The position numbers and the translations under genes are program-made. Source: Ferruginibacter sp. (GTDB taxonomy: Bacteria > Bacteroidota > Bacteroidia > Chitinophagales > Chitinophagaceae). Taken from it: a stretch of DNA of 16,476 nt. Each line of letters begins with the position of its first letter. Position 1 is the stretch's first letter. This document shows positions 7,106 to 14,600 of this stretch, one piece after another. The stretch is taken from contig JANXOQ010000156.1 in NCBI GenBank assembly GCA_025357775.1, positions 1 through 16,476 on the forward strand, read 5' to 3'. The notes beneath the pieces were generated by a model that was given only the letters and a program-made list of their open reading frames with translations, had not been told where the DNA came from and searched no databases.

Positions 7106-9211
7106 CACAAAGAAAAATACATTTTGGATAATACAATTTTACTTAAAGCTTTTACCAATATGTGCCATGCAAAAGCAATGGCAGCAACCTATGAAGCTAA
7201 TAGAAGTATTTGCAAATATGTACACAGTACAAGCCGTGGACATGAAGCTATTCAATTAGCAACTGCTTACAATTTACTGCCTTGCGATTATGTAAGCCCA
7301 TACTACAGAGATGAAAGTATGATGCTTGGTATGGGTTTTTCACCCTACACCATGATGCTACAATTACTTGCCAAAGGCGAGGATATTTTTACAGGAGGAA
7401 GAAGTTATTACAATCATCCAAACTATAGAGGAGCGGATAAGCCAACCATTATACATCAGAGCAGTGCAACTGGTATGCAGGCTATACCTACTACGGGTGT
7501 GGCACAAGGATTGAAATATATCCAACAACTAGCAATGGGCAGTTCGCAAAAGGAAACTGAAAACTTTAAACTACAAACTCCCAACTACCCAATGCCTATT
7601 GCTATATGCTCATTAGGTGATGCATCTGTAACCGAAGGTGAAGTAAGTGAAGCTTTTCAATTTGCAGCACTGCATCAATTGCCTATTATTTTTTTGGTAC
7701 AAGATAATGATTGGGGTATAAGTGTAACAGCCGCAGAAGCTAGAACAAGTAGTGCGTATGAATTTGTAAAAGGTTTTACAGGTATAAAAACAATAAGTAT
7801 TGATGGTGCTAATTTTGAAGAAAGTTTTACTTGCATGCAGGCTGTAATAAAAGACGTTAGAGAAAATTATTGTCCCTATTTAGTACATGCAAAAGTGCCA
7901 TTGCTTGGGCATCATACAAGCGGTGTTCGAAAAGATTTTTATAGAGAAGATACTGAATTAGCAAAGCAAGCAGAGAAAGACCCATTTTTATTTTTACGAA
8001 AAATATTATTGCAAAATGGTATACCAGAAAACGAATTATTACAAATAGAAAATGATGCTACACAATTTATACAATTAGAATTTGATAAAGCAGTATCAGC
8101 AACAGAGCCACTTGCATCTTCTGTTTCCGAACATATTTTTGCACCTACAGATGTTATAAAAGAGCTAGGTGAAAGAGCACCCGCTAGCAATGAAAAGATA
8201 TTAATGGTTGATGCCGCATTATTTGCCATAAGAGAAATAATGGAGGACTGCCCAGAAGCAGTTTTGTACGGACAAGACGTAGGACGCAGGCTTGGTGGGG
8301 TTTTTAGAGAGGCAGCTACCCTTGCAGAGCAGTTTGGAGACCATAGAGTTTTTAATACTGCTATACAAGAAGCCTACATTATTGGCAGTACTGTAGGTAT
8401 GAGTGCTGTAGGTGTAAAACCAATTGTAGAAGTACAATTTGCAGATTATATTTACCCAGGGTTGAACCAATTGGTAACTGAAATTTCAAAAAGTTGCTAC
8501 TTAAGTTGTGGTAAATTTAATGTGCAAACGCTTATACGAGTACCTATAGGTGCGTATGGAGGTGGTGGCCCTTACCATAGCGGAAGTATAGAGAGTACAT
8601 TGCTTACCATTAAAGGTATTAAAATTGTGTATCCAAGTTGTGCTGCGGATATGAAAGGCTTGTTAAAAGCGGCTTTCCACGACCCAAACCCAGTGGTAAT
8701 TCTAGAACATAAAGGGTTATACTGGAGCAAAGTGCCTGGTACTGAAGATGCAAAAAATATTGAACCAAGTAGAGATTATATTATTCCATTGGGTAAAGGA
8801 AATATTGTATTACATGCCAAAGATGAAAAAATAAAACTAGGCGAAACATGCTGCATTATTACCTACGGCATGGGTGTGTATTGGGCTAAAGCTGCGGCAA
8901 AAAGTTTTGCTGGGCAAGTAGAAATTATAGACCTAAGAACATTGTTTCCACTAGATGAAGCCCTTGTATTTGCTACTGTAAAAAAACATGGCAAATGTTT
9001 GATACTTACCGAGGAGCAACAAAATAATTCATTCGCAGAAGCGCTTGCTGGTAGAGTATCTAAAGCATGTTTTAAAAACTTGGACGCAGCTGTAGAAGTT
9101 ATGGGAGCATTAAACTTACCTGCTGTCCCTATGAATATAATATTAGAAAAAGAGATGTTGCCAAATGCGGAAAAGCTGGCAAAAAGATTGAAAGAATTAC
9201 TGGAGAGTTAG
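7103..9211 (+). CDS. Fused alpha/beta E1 component of 2-oxoacid dehydrogenase (branched-chain type)
   Basis: This ThDP-dependent enzyme decarboxylates 2-oxoacids and passes the acyl group to a lipoyl E2. The alpha and beta subunits are joined in one 702-residue chain. The alpha half (1-345) has RGHEAIQLA near residue 45, the ThDP motif GDASVTEG (172-179) followed by QDNDWGIS (200-207), and the HHTS loop (270-273). The beta half (360-702) starts with DAALFAIREIM and has YGQDVG (389-394), NTAIQEAYIIG with catalytic-type E423, and VPIGAYGGGGPYHSGS (480-495). Fused forms are common in Bacteroidota. Pyruvate, branched-chain or other 2-oxoacids are possible substrates. No E2 or E3 gene is adjacent. 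Residues about 145-163 look like an extra low-complexity insert. The start is uncertain: TTG at 7103, TTG at 7124 or ATG at 7160. Confidence 0.88.
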   Translation: MHKEKYILDNTILLKAFTNMCHAKAMAATYEANRSICKYVHSTSRGHEAIQLATAYNLLPCDYVSPYYRDESMMLGMGFSPYTMMLQLLAKGEDIFTGGRSYYNHPNYRGADKPTIIHQSSATGMQAIPTTGVAQGLKYIQQLAMGSSQKETENFKLQTPNYPMPIAICSLGDASVTEGEVSEAFQFAALHQLPIIFLVQDNDWGISVTAAEARTSSAYEFVKGFTGIKTISIDGANFEESFTCMQAVIKDVRENYCPYLVHAKVPLLGHHTSGVRKDFYREDTELAKQAEKDPFLFLRKILLQNGIPENELLQIENDATQFIQLEFDKAVSATEPLASSVSEHIFAPTDVIKELGERAPASNEKILMVDAALFAIREIMEDCPEAVLYGQDVGRRLGGVFREAATLAEQFGDHRVFNTAIQEAYIIGSTVGMSAVGVKPIVEVQFADYIYPGLNQLVTEISKSCYLSCGKFNVQTLIRVPIGAYGGGGPYHSGSIESTLLTIKGIKIVYPSCAADMKGLLKAAFHDPNPVVILEHKGLYWSKVPGTEDAKNIEPSRDYIIPLGKGNIVLHAKDEKIKLGETCCIITYGMGVYWAKAAAKSFAGQVEIIDLRTLFPLDEALVFATVKKHGKCLILTEEQQNNSFAEALAGRVSKACFKNLDAAVEVMGALNLPAVPMNIILEKEMLPNAEKLAKRLKELLES

Positions 9212-9352
9212 GCGTTGCAAGTTTCTTATTTCTAGTTTCTGACTTAATAAAATTTATACTTAATTATTTTAGATGAAATTTTATAGCGCTAGATTGAGAT
9301 ATTTATTTATAATTAATGTGCGAAAGTTTTAAACTATAATTTTCAAAACTAG

Positions 9353-9379
9353 TTTGTAAAAAATTACAAAATTTTGTAA
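9353..9379. promoter_or_regulatory. Operator-like set of alternating TTTGTAA half-sites
   Basis: TTTGTAA (9353-9359), TTACAAA (9364-9370) and TTTTGTAA (9372-9379) alternate in orientation. The last two form a perfect 16-bp palindrome. They lie 70-96 bases upstream of the SDR start. This could be a binding site for a dimeric repressor, but no regulator is known here. Confidence 0.3.
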
Positions 9380-9448
9380 ATTAAATTAAGAACTAATTTT
9401 AAAAAACAAATAAAACATTTATTCGTACTTTATTTACAAAAAACATTT

Positions 9449-10147
9449 ATGAAAACATATTTAATTATAGGAGCATCATCAGGAATAGGATTACAACTGG
9501 CTACAACGCTTGCTGCGGAAGGAAATAAGGTAATTGGTACATTCAATACACATCCTATAGATAGTACAAGTGCAAACATTTCCTACCATTCATTAAATGT
9601 AATGGATGCCGAATTTAATTTATCATTTTTACCAGAAACTTTAGATGGAGTTATTTACTGCCCAGGTAGCATAAACCTTAAACCTTTTGGAAGAATAAAA
9701 GCAGAAGACTTTACCAACGATTTTAATTTACAAGTTGGTGGACTTATTAAAATTTTGCAAGCTACATTTCCTGCATTAAAAAAAAGTGAGCATGCATCAA
9801 TAGTAGTTTTTTCAACAGTAGCAGTGCAAGTAGGCATGCCCTTTCACACACAAGTGTCAGCCTCCAAAGGAGCTATAGAAGGGCTTACAAAAGCATTGGC
9901 TGCGGAGTGGGCTCCAAGCATTAGGGTAAATTGTATAGCACCATCACTTACCGAAACTCCACTTGCTGCACAGCTATTAAATACAGATGAAAAAAAGGCT
10001 GCTATTGCACTTCGCCATCCGTTAAAAAAAATAGGAACAGCAGCTGATATTGCAAACATGGCTGCATTTTTATTATCTGAAAAAGCAGGTTGGATAACAG
10101 GGCAAGTATTGCATGTAGATGGAGGTATGAGCACAGTGAAGTTATAG
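9449..10147 (+). CDS. SDR-family oxidoreductase lacking the catalytic tyrosine
   Basis: A 232-residue Rossmann-fold protein of the classical short-chain dehydrogenase/reductase type. The nucleotide-binding motif GASSGIG is at 8-14, conserved Asn at N93, and the C-terminal family segment NCIAPSLTETPLA is followed by GQVLHVDGG. The active site is altered: the YxxxK motif reads V136-S-A-S-K140 (codon GTG at 9854-9856), so the tyrosine acid/base is missing while the lysine is kept. The usual NNAG motif is CPGS (71-74). S122 may be the serine of the triad. It may therefore be a non-classical reductase, or a protein that binds NAD(P) without acting as a standard reductase. I recall similar Tyr-less sequences in Bacteroidota. 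Substrate unknown. It is a single-gene unit with its own upstream spacer. Confidence 0.85.
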   Translation: MKTYLIIGASSGIGLQLATTLAAEGNKVIGTFNTHPIDSTSANISYHSLNVMDAEFNLSFLPETLDGVIYCPGSINLKPFGRIKAEDFTNDFNLQVGGLIKILQATFPALKKSEHASIVVFSTVAVQVGMPFHTQVSASKGAIEGLTKALAAEWAPSIRVNCIAPSLTETPLAAQLLNTDEKKAAIALRHPLKKIGTAADIANMAAFLLSEKAGWITGQVLHVDGGMSTVKL

Positions 10148-10161
10148 TTGAAAAAGGAAAG

Positions 10162-10209
10162 GTTGATGGGTTAAAGTTCAAGGTTTCTTAATACCTAACT
10201 TTATCCAAC
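10162..10209 (+). terminator. Long imperfect hairpin after the SDR gene
   Basis: The arms 10169-10178 and 10197-10206 pair with one mismatch (core TTAAAGTT / AACTTT). An inner AGGT/ACCT pair and a partial outer GTTG/CAAC extension add to it. The run of T at about 10219-10225 lies some bases beyond. Plausible terminator, or a copy of a palindromic spacer repeat. Confidence 0.4.
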
Positions 10210-10573
10210 TTAGAAGACTTTTTTAACATCTATACATTTTTTACCAAGGCAAATATGTATAAAACTAACACAGCTATATTTTTTAAAAAGTAGTTAAAAA
10301 ACTTGTATTTTTTTATTACTTTATTGGATTATGTCCAACAAATTTAAAAATGTGAAGCAACCTATAAAATGTAAATATGTGGCAAAAATATTTTGCACTT
10401 CAGATTTAGCAATGTCTTGCATTTCCCCAAAATGCCTTATTTGCTTTTCATCAAAAGAAATTTAATGTTATAAATACCTTGTCTTCACTTCCTAAAAAGT
10501 TTGTTTAAAATAAATGACTTGAAATTCGTTTTTAAAAATTCGTTTTTTATTATGTGGCATGATTTTTTGTAGG

Positions 10574-10581
10574 TAAATTTG
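10574..10581 (+). promoter_or_regulatory. Candidate -7 element of the response-regulator promoter
   Basis: TAAATTTG matches TAnnTTTG and lies 23 bases before the ATG at 10605. The two AAATTCGTTTTT direct repeats stand just upstream, where an activator could bind. No clear -33 TTTG is visible. Confidence 0.4.
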
Positions 10582-10604
10582 ATAAAACCTAATAAAAACA
10601 AATC

Positions 10605-11756
10605 ATGGCAGATATTTTAATAATAGATGATGAAAGAGCTATACGCAAAACTTTAGCAGAAATATTAGGCTTTGAGGGCTATAAAATTGAAGAAGCAAGT
10701 GATGGAGAAGAAGGATTAAAAAAATTTTCAGAAAAAAATTTTGATGCAGTTTTATGTGATATAAAAATGCCAAAGCTTGATGGGATAGAATTTTTAGACA
10801 AAGCAAAAGCTATTAATAACGATGTGCCAATTATAATGATAAGTGGACATGGCAATATTGAAACTGCGGTAGATGCAGTAAAAAAAGGTGCTTTTGATTA
10901 CATAAGTAAACCACCTGATTTAAATAGATTACTTATTACGCTTCGCAATGCTACAGACCGTACCAAACTTACAACAGAAACTAAAGTTTTAAAAAGAAAA
11001 GTAAATAAAACAATAGATATGGTAGGCGACAGCCCTGCTATTAATAAAATAAAAAATACCATAGAAAAAGTAGCACCTACAGATGCACGTGTACTTATTA
11101 CAGGAGAAAATGGAGTAGGTAAAGAATTGGTAGCTCGTTGGATACATGAAAAAAGCAACAGAAACGATGGTCCCATGGTTGAAGTAAATTGTGCAGCTAT
11201 ACCAAGCGAACTAATAGAAAGTGAACTCTTTGGGCATGAAAAAGGTTCTTTTACCTCGGCTATAAAACAAAGAATTGGTAAATTTGAGCAAGCAAGTGGA
11301 GGTACTTTATTTTTAGACGAAATAGGAGATATGAGCCTAAGTGCACAAGCAAAAGTATTGCGAGCTTTACAGGAAGGAAAAATAACAAGAGTGGGAGCCG
11401 ATAAAGATATTAATGTAGATGTAAGAGTGGTAGCAGCAACAAATAAAAATTTATTGCAAGAAGTAGAAGACAAAAATTTTAGGCTTGATTTGTACCATAG
11501 ACTTGGCGTAATAATTATACACGTACCGTCTTTAAAAGAAAGAAAGGAAGATATACCAAAATTGGTAGAACATTTTACAAAAATTATAACTGCAGATTAT
11601 GGGCAACCAAATAAAGAAATAGAAAAAGCTGCTTTACTAAAATTGCAAAATAATAACTGGGGCGGAAATATAAGAGAACTTAGAAATGTGGTGGAAAGAT
11701 TGATAATAATGAGTGGAAAAAAAATTACAGGAGACGATGTGGATAGTTATGTGTGA
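10605..11756 (+). CDS. Sigma-54 response regulator (NtrC-type) without a DNA-binding domain
   Basis: The receiver domain (1-120) has the acidic pair D8/D9, phosphoacceptor D52, S80 and K102. The AAA+ sigma-54 activator domain (about 140-370) has Walker A GENGVGKE (167-174), the sigma-54-contacting loop GSFTSA (214-219) in place of the consensus GAFTGA, Walker B GGTLFLDEIGD (232-242), and the sensor-II segment NWGGNIRELRN (351-361). In this family phosphorylation triggers an ATPase that remodels sigma-54 RNA polymerase. The protein ends at residue 383, just after the AAA+ domain, with no Fis-type helix-turn-helix; typical NtrC proteins are 440-480 residues. No continuation is evident after the TGA stop. 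I believe short forms with this loop recur in Bacteroidota. No histidine kinase is adjacent, so its partner is unknown. Confidence 0.92.
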   Translation: MADILIIDDERAIRKTLAEILGFEGYKIEEASDGEEGLKKFSEKNFDAVLCDIKMPKLDGIEFLDKAKAINNDVPIIMISGHGNIETAVDAVKKGAFDYISKPPDLNRLLITLRNATDRTKLTTETKVLKRKVNKTIDMVGDSPAINKIKNTIEKVAPTDARVLITGENGVGKELVARWIHEKSNRNDGPMVEVNCAAIPSELIESELFGHEKGSFTSAIKQRIGKFEQASGGTLFLDEIGDMSLSAQAKVLRALQEGKITRVGADKDINVDVRVVAATNKNLLQEVEDKNFRLDLYHRLGVIIIHVPSLKERKEDIPKLVEHFTKIITADYGQPNKEIEKAALLKLQNNNWGGNIRELRNVVERLIIMSGKKITGDDVDSYV

Positions 11757-11941
11757 GATACGACATCATTCAAAACAGACTAAAGACTTTACTTAGCTGT
11801 GATATACATTATGTAAAAGACAAAAAAATAACTATTTTATTAAAGATTTTCAATTTTTAAACTTTTAAGTTCGAGTCTATAACATTTAAACCATATTGAA
11901 CCTTTTAAACCAACTCAAACCTTATTTTTATTTTGTTAAAA

Positions 11942-11974
11942 TTGAGCATATCTAATTTGTAAATATTACTTTTG
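11942..11974 (+). promoter_or_regulatory. Candidate lepB promoter
   Basis: TACTTTTG (11967-11974) matches the TAnnTTTG -7 element. A TTG at 11942-11944, 22 bases further up, could serve as the -33 part. The distance to the ATG at 11997 is 22 bases, as for the other candidates here. Confidence 0.45.
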
Positions 11975-11996
11975 GCACTATTAAAAAAAAATATTT

Positions 11997-13505
11997 ATGA
12001 GTATAGGTTTATTAATTTTTATTTTGGCTACTTTAGGTTGGCATATTGGTATGTATAGCATGTTTAAAAAAGCTGGTATTGAAGCATGGAAAGCTTTAGT
12101 ACCTTTTTACAATACTTGGTGCATGTTACAAAAAATGGAGTTGAAAAATTATTGGTTTTTCCTTCAGTTTATACCTATAGCGGGACAATTTATAACGATT
12201 TGGATTACTATAAAATTTGTAGAGCATTTTGGAAGGTTTAGTGTGGGTCACCATGCCGCTACTACATTTTTACCTTTTTTATATTTTCCTTACCTTGGCT
12301 TCAGCAATAGTGAAAGATATGCTGGTAAAAAAGTAGTAGATAACTATAAAAAATCTGCCACAAGAGAATGGATAGATGCAGCGGCTTTTGCAGTAGTAGC
12401 CGCTACTATTATTAGAACATTTGTTTTTGAAGCATACACCATTCCTACACCATCTATGGAAAAAACTTTGTTGGTAAATGACTTTCTGTTTGTTAGTAAA
12501 TTTAGCTACGGTGCAAGAATACCAAACACACCAATAGCAATGCCTTTTGTACATCATACTATGCCTTTTGTGCCTGTAAAATCTTACTCAGAGGCGATTC
12601 ATATTCCATATACTCGTTGGTTTGCAAAAGATGTGCAAAGAAATGATGTGGTGGTTTTTAATTTTCCTGTAAATGATACTTTAATAAATGATAAAGAGCA
12701 GCAATTTGGTAGCCAAACAACATATTACCAAGCTGTAAGGGAAATTGGGAGAGAGCAAACATGGGCAAGATTTGGAGACGATATTATTACAAGGCCTGTA
12801 GATAAAAGAGAAAATTTTATAAAAAGATGTGTGGGTGTAGGTGGGGATGAAATTTTTGTAAAAGATGGTATTGTTTTAGTAAATGGTTTAGCGCAACCAT
12901 CATTTCCACAATCAGAAAGATATTACAGTATGGAAGTGCCTGCTAATACAATTTTGGAAAAAGAAAATTTAGCAGAAATGGGGATTAATGTAAGAATTGA
13001 ACAGAGAGACCTTGAACAAATAGACCCAACGCATTGGAAAATAAATATTACAAATGAAGAAATTGGAAATTTGAAATTACCAAAAGGTTACAGTTATAAA
13101 ATTATAAGTTTACCTGTTGATAAAGGACTCTTTCCATACTATGGTTCTGATACAATCCACAATTGGTCTGCAGATAATTACGGACCAATGCTTATACCAA
13201 AGCGTGGAAGTACAATACAAATTACGCCAGATAATTTAATACGATATCAACGTTGTATAGAAGTATATGAAGGCAATAAATTAGAAAATGTAAATGGTAA
13301 AATTACAATTAATGGTGTGGCCACTACAAGCTATACTTTTAAAATGAATTACTATTGGATGATGGGAGATAATAGACACAATTCTTTAGACAGCCGCTAC
13401 TGGGGCTTTGTGCCAGAAGACCATGTGGTTGGCAAGGCATCCCTTATTTGGTTTAGCTGGGAAGGTGGTCCACGTTGGAAAAGATTATTTAATGGCATAA
13501 AGTAA
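11997..13505 (+). CDS. lepB: Signal peptidase I with N-terminal membrane domain
   Basis: Leader peptidase removes signal peptides from exported proteins at the outer face of the inner membrane. The serine is S153 in YTIPTPSMEKTL (codon at 12453). The general-base lysine is K276 in ENFIKRCVGVGGDEIFVKDG. The conserved box GDNRHNSLDSR is at 457-467, followed by YWGFVPEDHVVGKA. The anchor helix before the catalytic serine is at about 125-146. Residues 1-105 add two to three further membrane segments, with WKALVPFYNTW (31-41) resembling the DUF5684-type domain. Two long inserts, about 175-265 and 300-430, bring the length to 502 residues, against about 320 for E. coli LepB; such long forms are typical of this phylum. 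The start ATG lies 22 bases after a good -7 element. It has its own terminator. Confidence 0.93.
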   Translation: MSIGLLIFILATLGWHIGMYSMFKKAGIEAWKALVPFYNTWCMLQKMELKNYWFFLQFIPIAGQFITIWITIKFVEHFGRFSVGHHAATTFLPFLYFPYLGFSNSERYAGKKVVDNYKKSATREWIDAAAFAVVAATIIRTFVFEAYTIPTPSMEKTLLVNDFLFVSKFSYGARIPNTPIAMPFVHHTMPFVPVKSYSEAIHIPYTRWFAKDVQRNDVVVFNFPVNDTLINDKEQQFGSQTTYYQAVREIGREQTWARFGDDIITRPVDKRENFIKRCVGVGGDEIFVKDGIVLVNGLAQPSFPQSERYYSMEVPANTILEKENLAEMGINVRIEQRDLEQIDPTHWKINITNEEIGNLKLPKGYSYKIISLPVDKGLFPYYGSDTIHNWSADNYGPMLIPKRGSTIQITPDNLIRYQRCIEVYEGNKLENVNGKITINGVATTSYTFKMNYYWMMGDNRHNSLDSRYWGFVPEDHVVGKASLIWFSWEGGPRWKRLFNGIK

Positions 13506-13534
13506 TTTAAAAAAATCTTAATTTTATTTACTAG

Positions 13535-13569
13535 TCCTTTCTACTTAAAAAAAGTAGAAAGGATTTTTT
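13535..13569 (+). terminator. Intrinsic terminator of lepB
   Basis: A perfect 12-bp stem TCCTTTCTACTT (13535-13546) / AAGTAGAAAGGA (13552-13563) has a 5-base A loop and is followed by six T. It lies 30 bases past the lepB stop. Confidence 0.9.
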
Positions 13570-13618
13570 ATCTAAAATTTATTTAGTAAAACGATTTGAT
13601 ACTATTTTAAATATTAAT

Positions 13619-14107
13619 ATGACACAACAATATAATTTTGATTTTGAAGAATACGAAGACATAAGTAAACTAAATGAAGGAGATGCCGCATTACTATTAG
13701 AAGCAAGAAAAATCACTCAAAAAGCCTACGCACCTTACAGTAATTTTTTGGTAGGAGCTGCGGCTATTTTTGCAAATGGCGAAAAAGTATTTGGTACCAA
13801 TCAAGAAAACGCATCCTACCCAGTGGGTATATGTGCAGAGCGTGTATTGCTTGCAAGTGCAAGTATGATACAAACAGACGAACCTATTTTAACAATGGCT
13901 ATTAGTTACAACAATCTTTCAAGAAATGGAGGCAGTGATAGACCTATAAGCCCTTGCGGCATGTGTAGGCAAAGCCTTGCAGAATATGAATTACGTACCA
14001 ATCACCCTATGCGTTTGGTAATGTCAGGCATGGAAGGGAAAGTAATAGTTGTGCAAAGTGCATCTCAATTACTGCCTTTTTCGTTTAGTAGTAATAGTAT
14101 GAAGTAA
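13619..14107 (+). CDS. cdd: Cytidine deaminase
   Basis: It deaminates cytidine and deoxycytidine to uridine and deoxyuridine in pyrimidine salvage. The 162 residues have the small homotetrameric-type layout. APYSNFLVGAA (38-48) and NQENASYP (61-68, N62 and E64 binding the ribose) form the substrate pocket. The zinc site is CAERV with C72 and proton-shuttle E74, plus PCGMCRQ with C113 and C116. Three cysteines as zinc ligands are characteristic of the tetrameric class, as in Bacillus subtilis, rather than the longer E. coli enzyme. An N-terminal extension of about 20 residues (MTQQYNFDFEEYEDI) precedes the core. It is preceded by the lepB terminator and converges with the small gene downstream, so it appears to be a single-gene unit. 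Confidence 0.93.
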   Translation: MTQQYNFDFEEYEDISKLNEGDAALLLEARKITQKAYAPYSNFLVGAAAIFANGEKVFGTNQENASYPVGICAERVLLASASMIQTDEPILTMAISYNNLSRNGGSDRPISPCGMCRQSLAEYELRTNHPMRLVMSGMEGKVIVVQSASQLLPFSFSSNSMK

Positions 14108-14128
14108 TGAATTATAAAATATTAGTAA

Positions 14129-14150
14129 TGGCGGGTGAAGTTACCCGCCA
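14129..14150. terminator. GC-rich hairpin between convergent genes
   Basis: TGGCGGGT (14129-14136) pairs perfectly with ACCCGCCA (14143-14150) around a 6-base loop. It is the most GC-rich short stem in the window and sits 22 bases after cdd. Neither side has a proper T run, so it may end transcription weakly or protect 3' ends. Confidence 0.5.
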
Positions 14151-14193
14151 AAATATAGATTGTAAAATGAATGGTAACATACACATCATTAGA

Positions 14194-14454
14194 TTAATTT
14201 AACTTTCCCGTCAAAAAACTCTCTATCATGCTGCAAGGCACCATAAAAGGTTTTTCAATTATATCAATATTTAGATTGTTGCAATCAATTGTATAAGTCC
14301 CTACAACTGTATTTCCAAAAACAGTAATATCAAATCTTCCCTCTTTTTCATCTCCGTTAAAGGTACCAGATTGCGACTCCACGGTTTGTTTTGCTTTTTC
14401 TAAAATTTCTGCTACAGGCTTGGTAAATGCTATTGTAAAGTTACATGCTGACAT
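14194..14454 (-). CDS. Small conserved protein, unknown function
   Basis: The product has 86 residues with an alternating beta-alpha-beta-beta-beta-helix pattern. It starts SACNFTIAFTKPVAEILEKA, has a turn-rich segment with SGTFNGDEKEGRFDI, then two strands (TVFGNTVVGTYTI, NLNIDIIEK), and ends with PCSMIESFLTGKLN, a C-terminal amphipathic helix. The layout is reminiscent of the small polyhydroxyalkanoate-system protein family (PHA_gran_rgn), but I cannot show homology. There is no signal peptide and no membrane segment, so it is probably cytoplasmic. The cysteines at about 4, 58 and 74 are not arranged as a metal site. It stands between convergent cdd and the permease gene on its own strand, 146 bp downstream of the permease. 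Confidence 0.7.
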   Translation of the reverse strand: MSACNFTIAFTKPVAEILEKAKQTVESQSGTFNGDEKEGRFDITVFGNTVVGTYTIDCNNLNIDIIEKPFMVPCSMIESFLTGKLN

Positions 14455-14600
14455 ACTAAATTATTTTATGTTTTAAAGTACAAAGAAAAGTTATTGTGTT
14501 TAATAAATTTGTTAAAAGCGGTTTAAAAACTTCGAAAATATATTTTAGTTTTAACTAATCTATAAAAATTGGTACCCTTTTAAACAATAATTCACACCCA

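Larger units (their letters stand above)
10148..10604. other. 457-bp spacer upstream of the response regulator
   Basis: It holds the SDR hairpin, a minus-strand open stretch of 46 codons without a start (10321-10461), a direct repeat of AAATTCGTTTTT (10522-10533 and 10536-10547) and a TAnnTTTG-type element at 10574. The open stretch reads like protein (HFGEMQDIAKSEVQNIFATY, then LHFIGCF) and may be a gene fragment or a dispersed intergenic repeat. No complete gene is seen. Confidence 0.45.

Noticed and set aside
10898..11473. 191-codon minus-strand frame opposite the sigma-54 regulator
   Set aside because: It is fully antisense to conserved AAA+ motifs, is Ser/Phe-rich in a way expected from complementing this gene, and has no own promoter.
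14129..14150. Riboswitch or small RNA at the GC-rich hairpin
   Set aside because: It is a single 8-bp stem between convergent genes with no further structure; a terminator or 3'-end hairpin is simpler.
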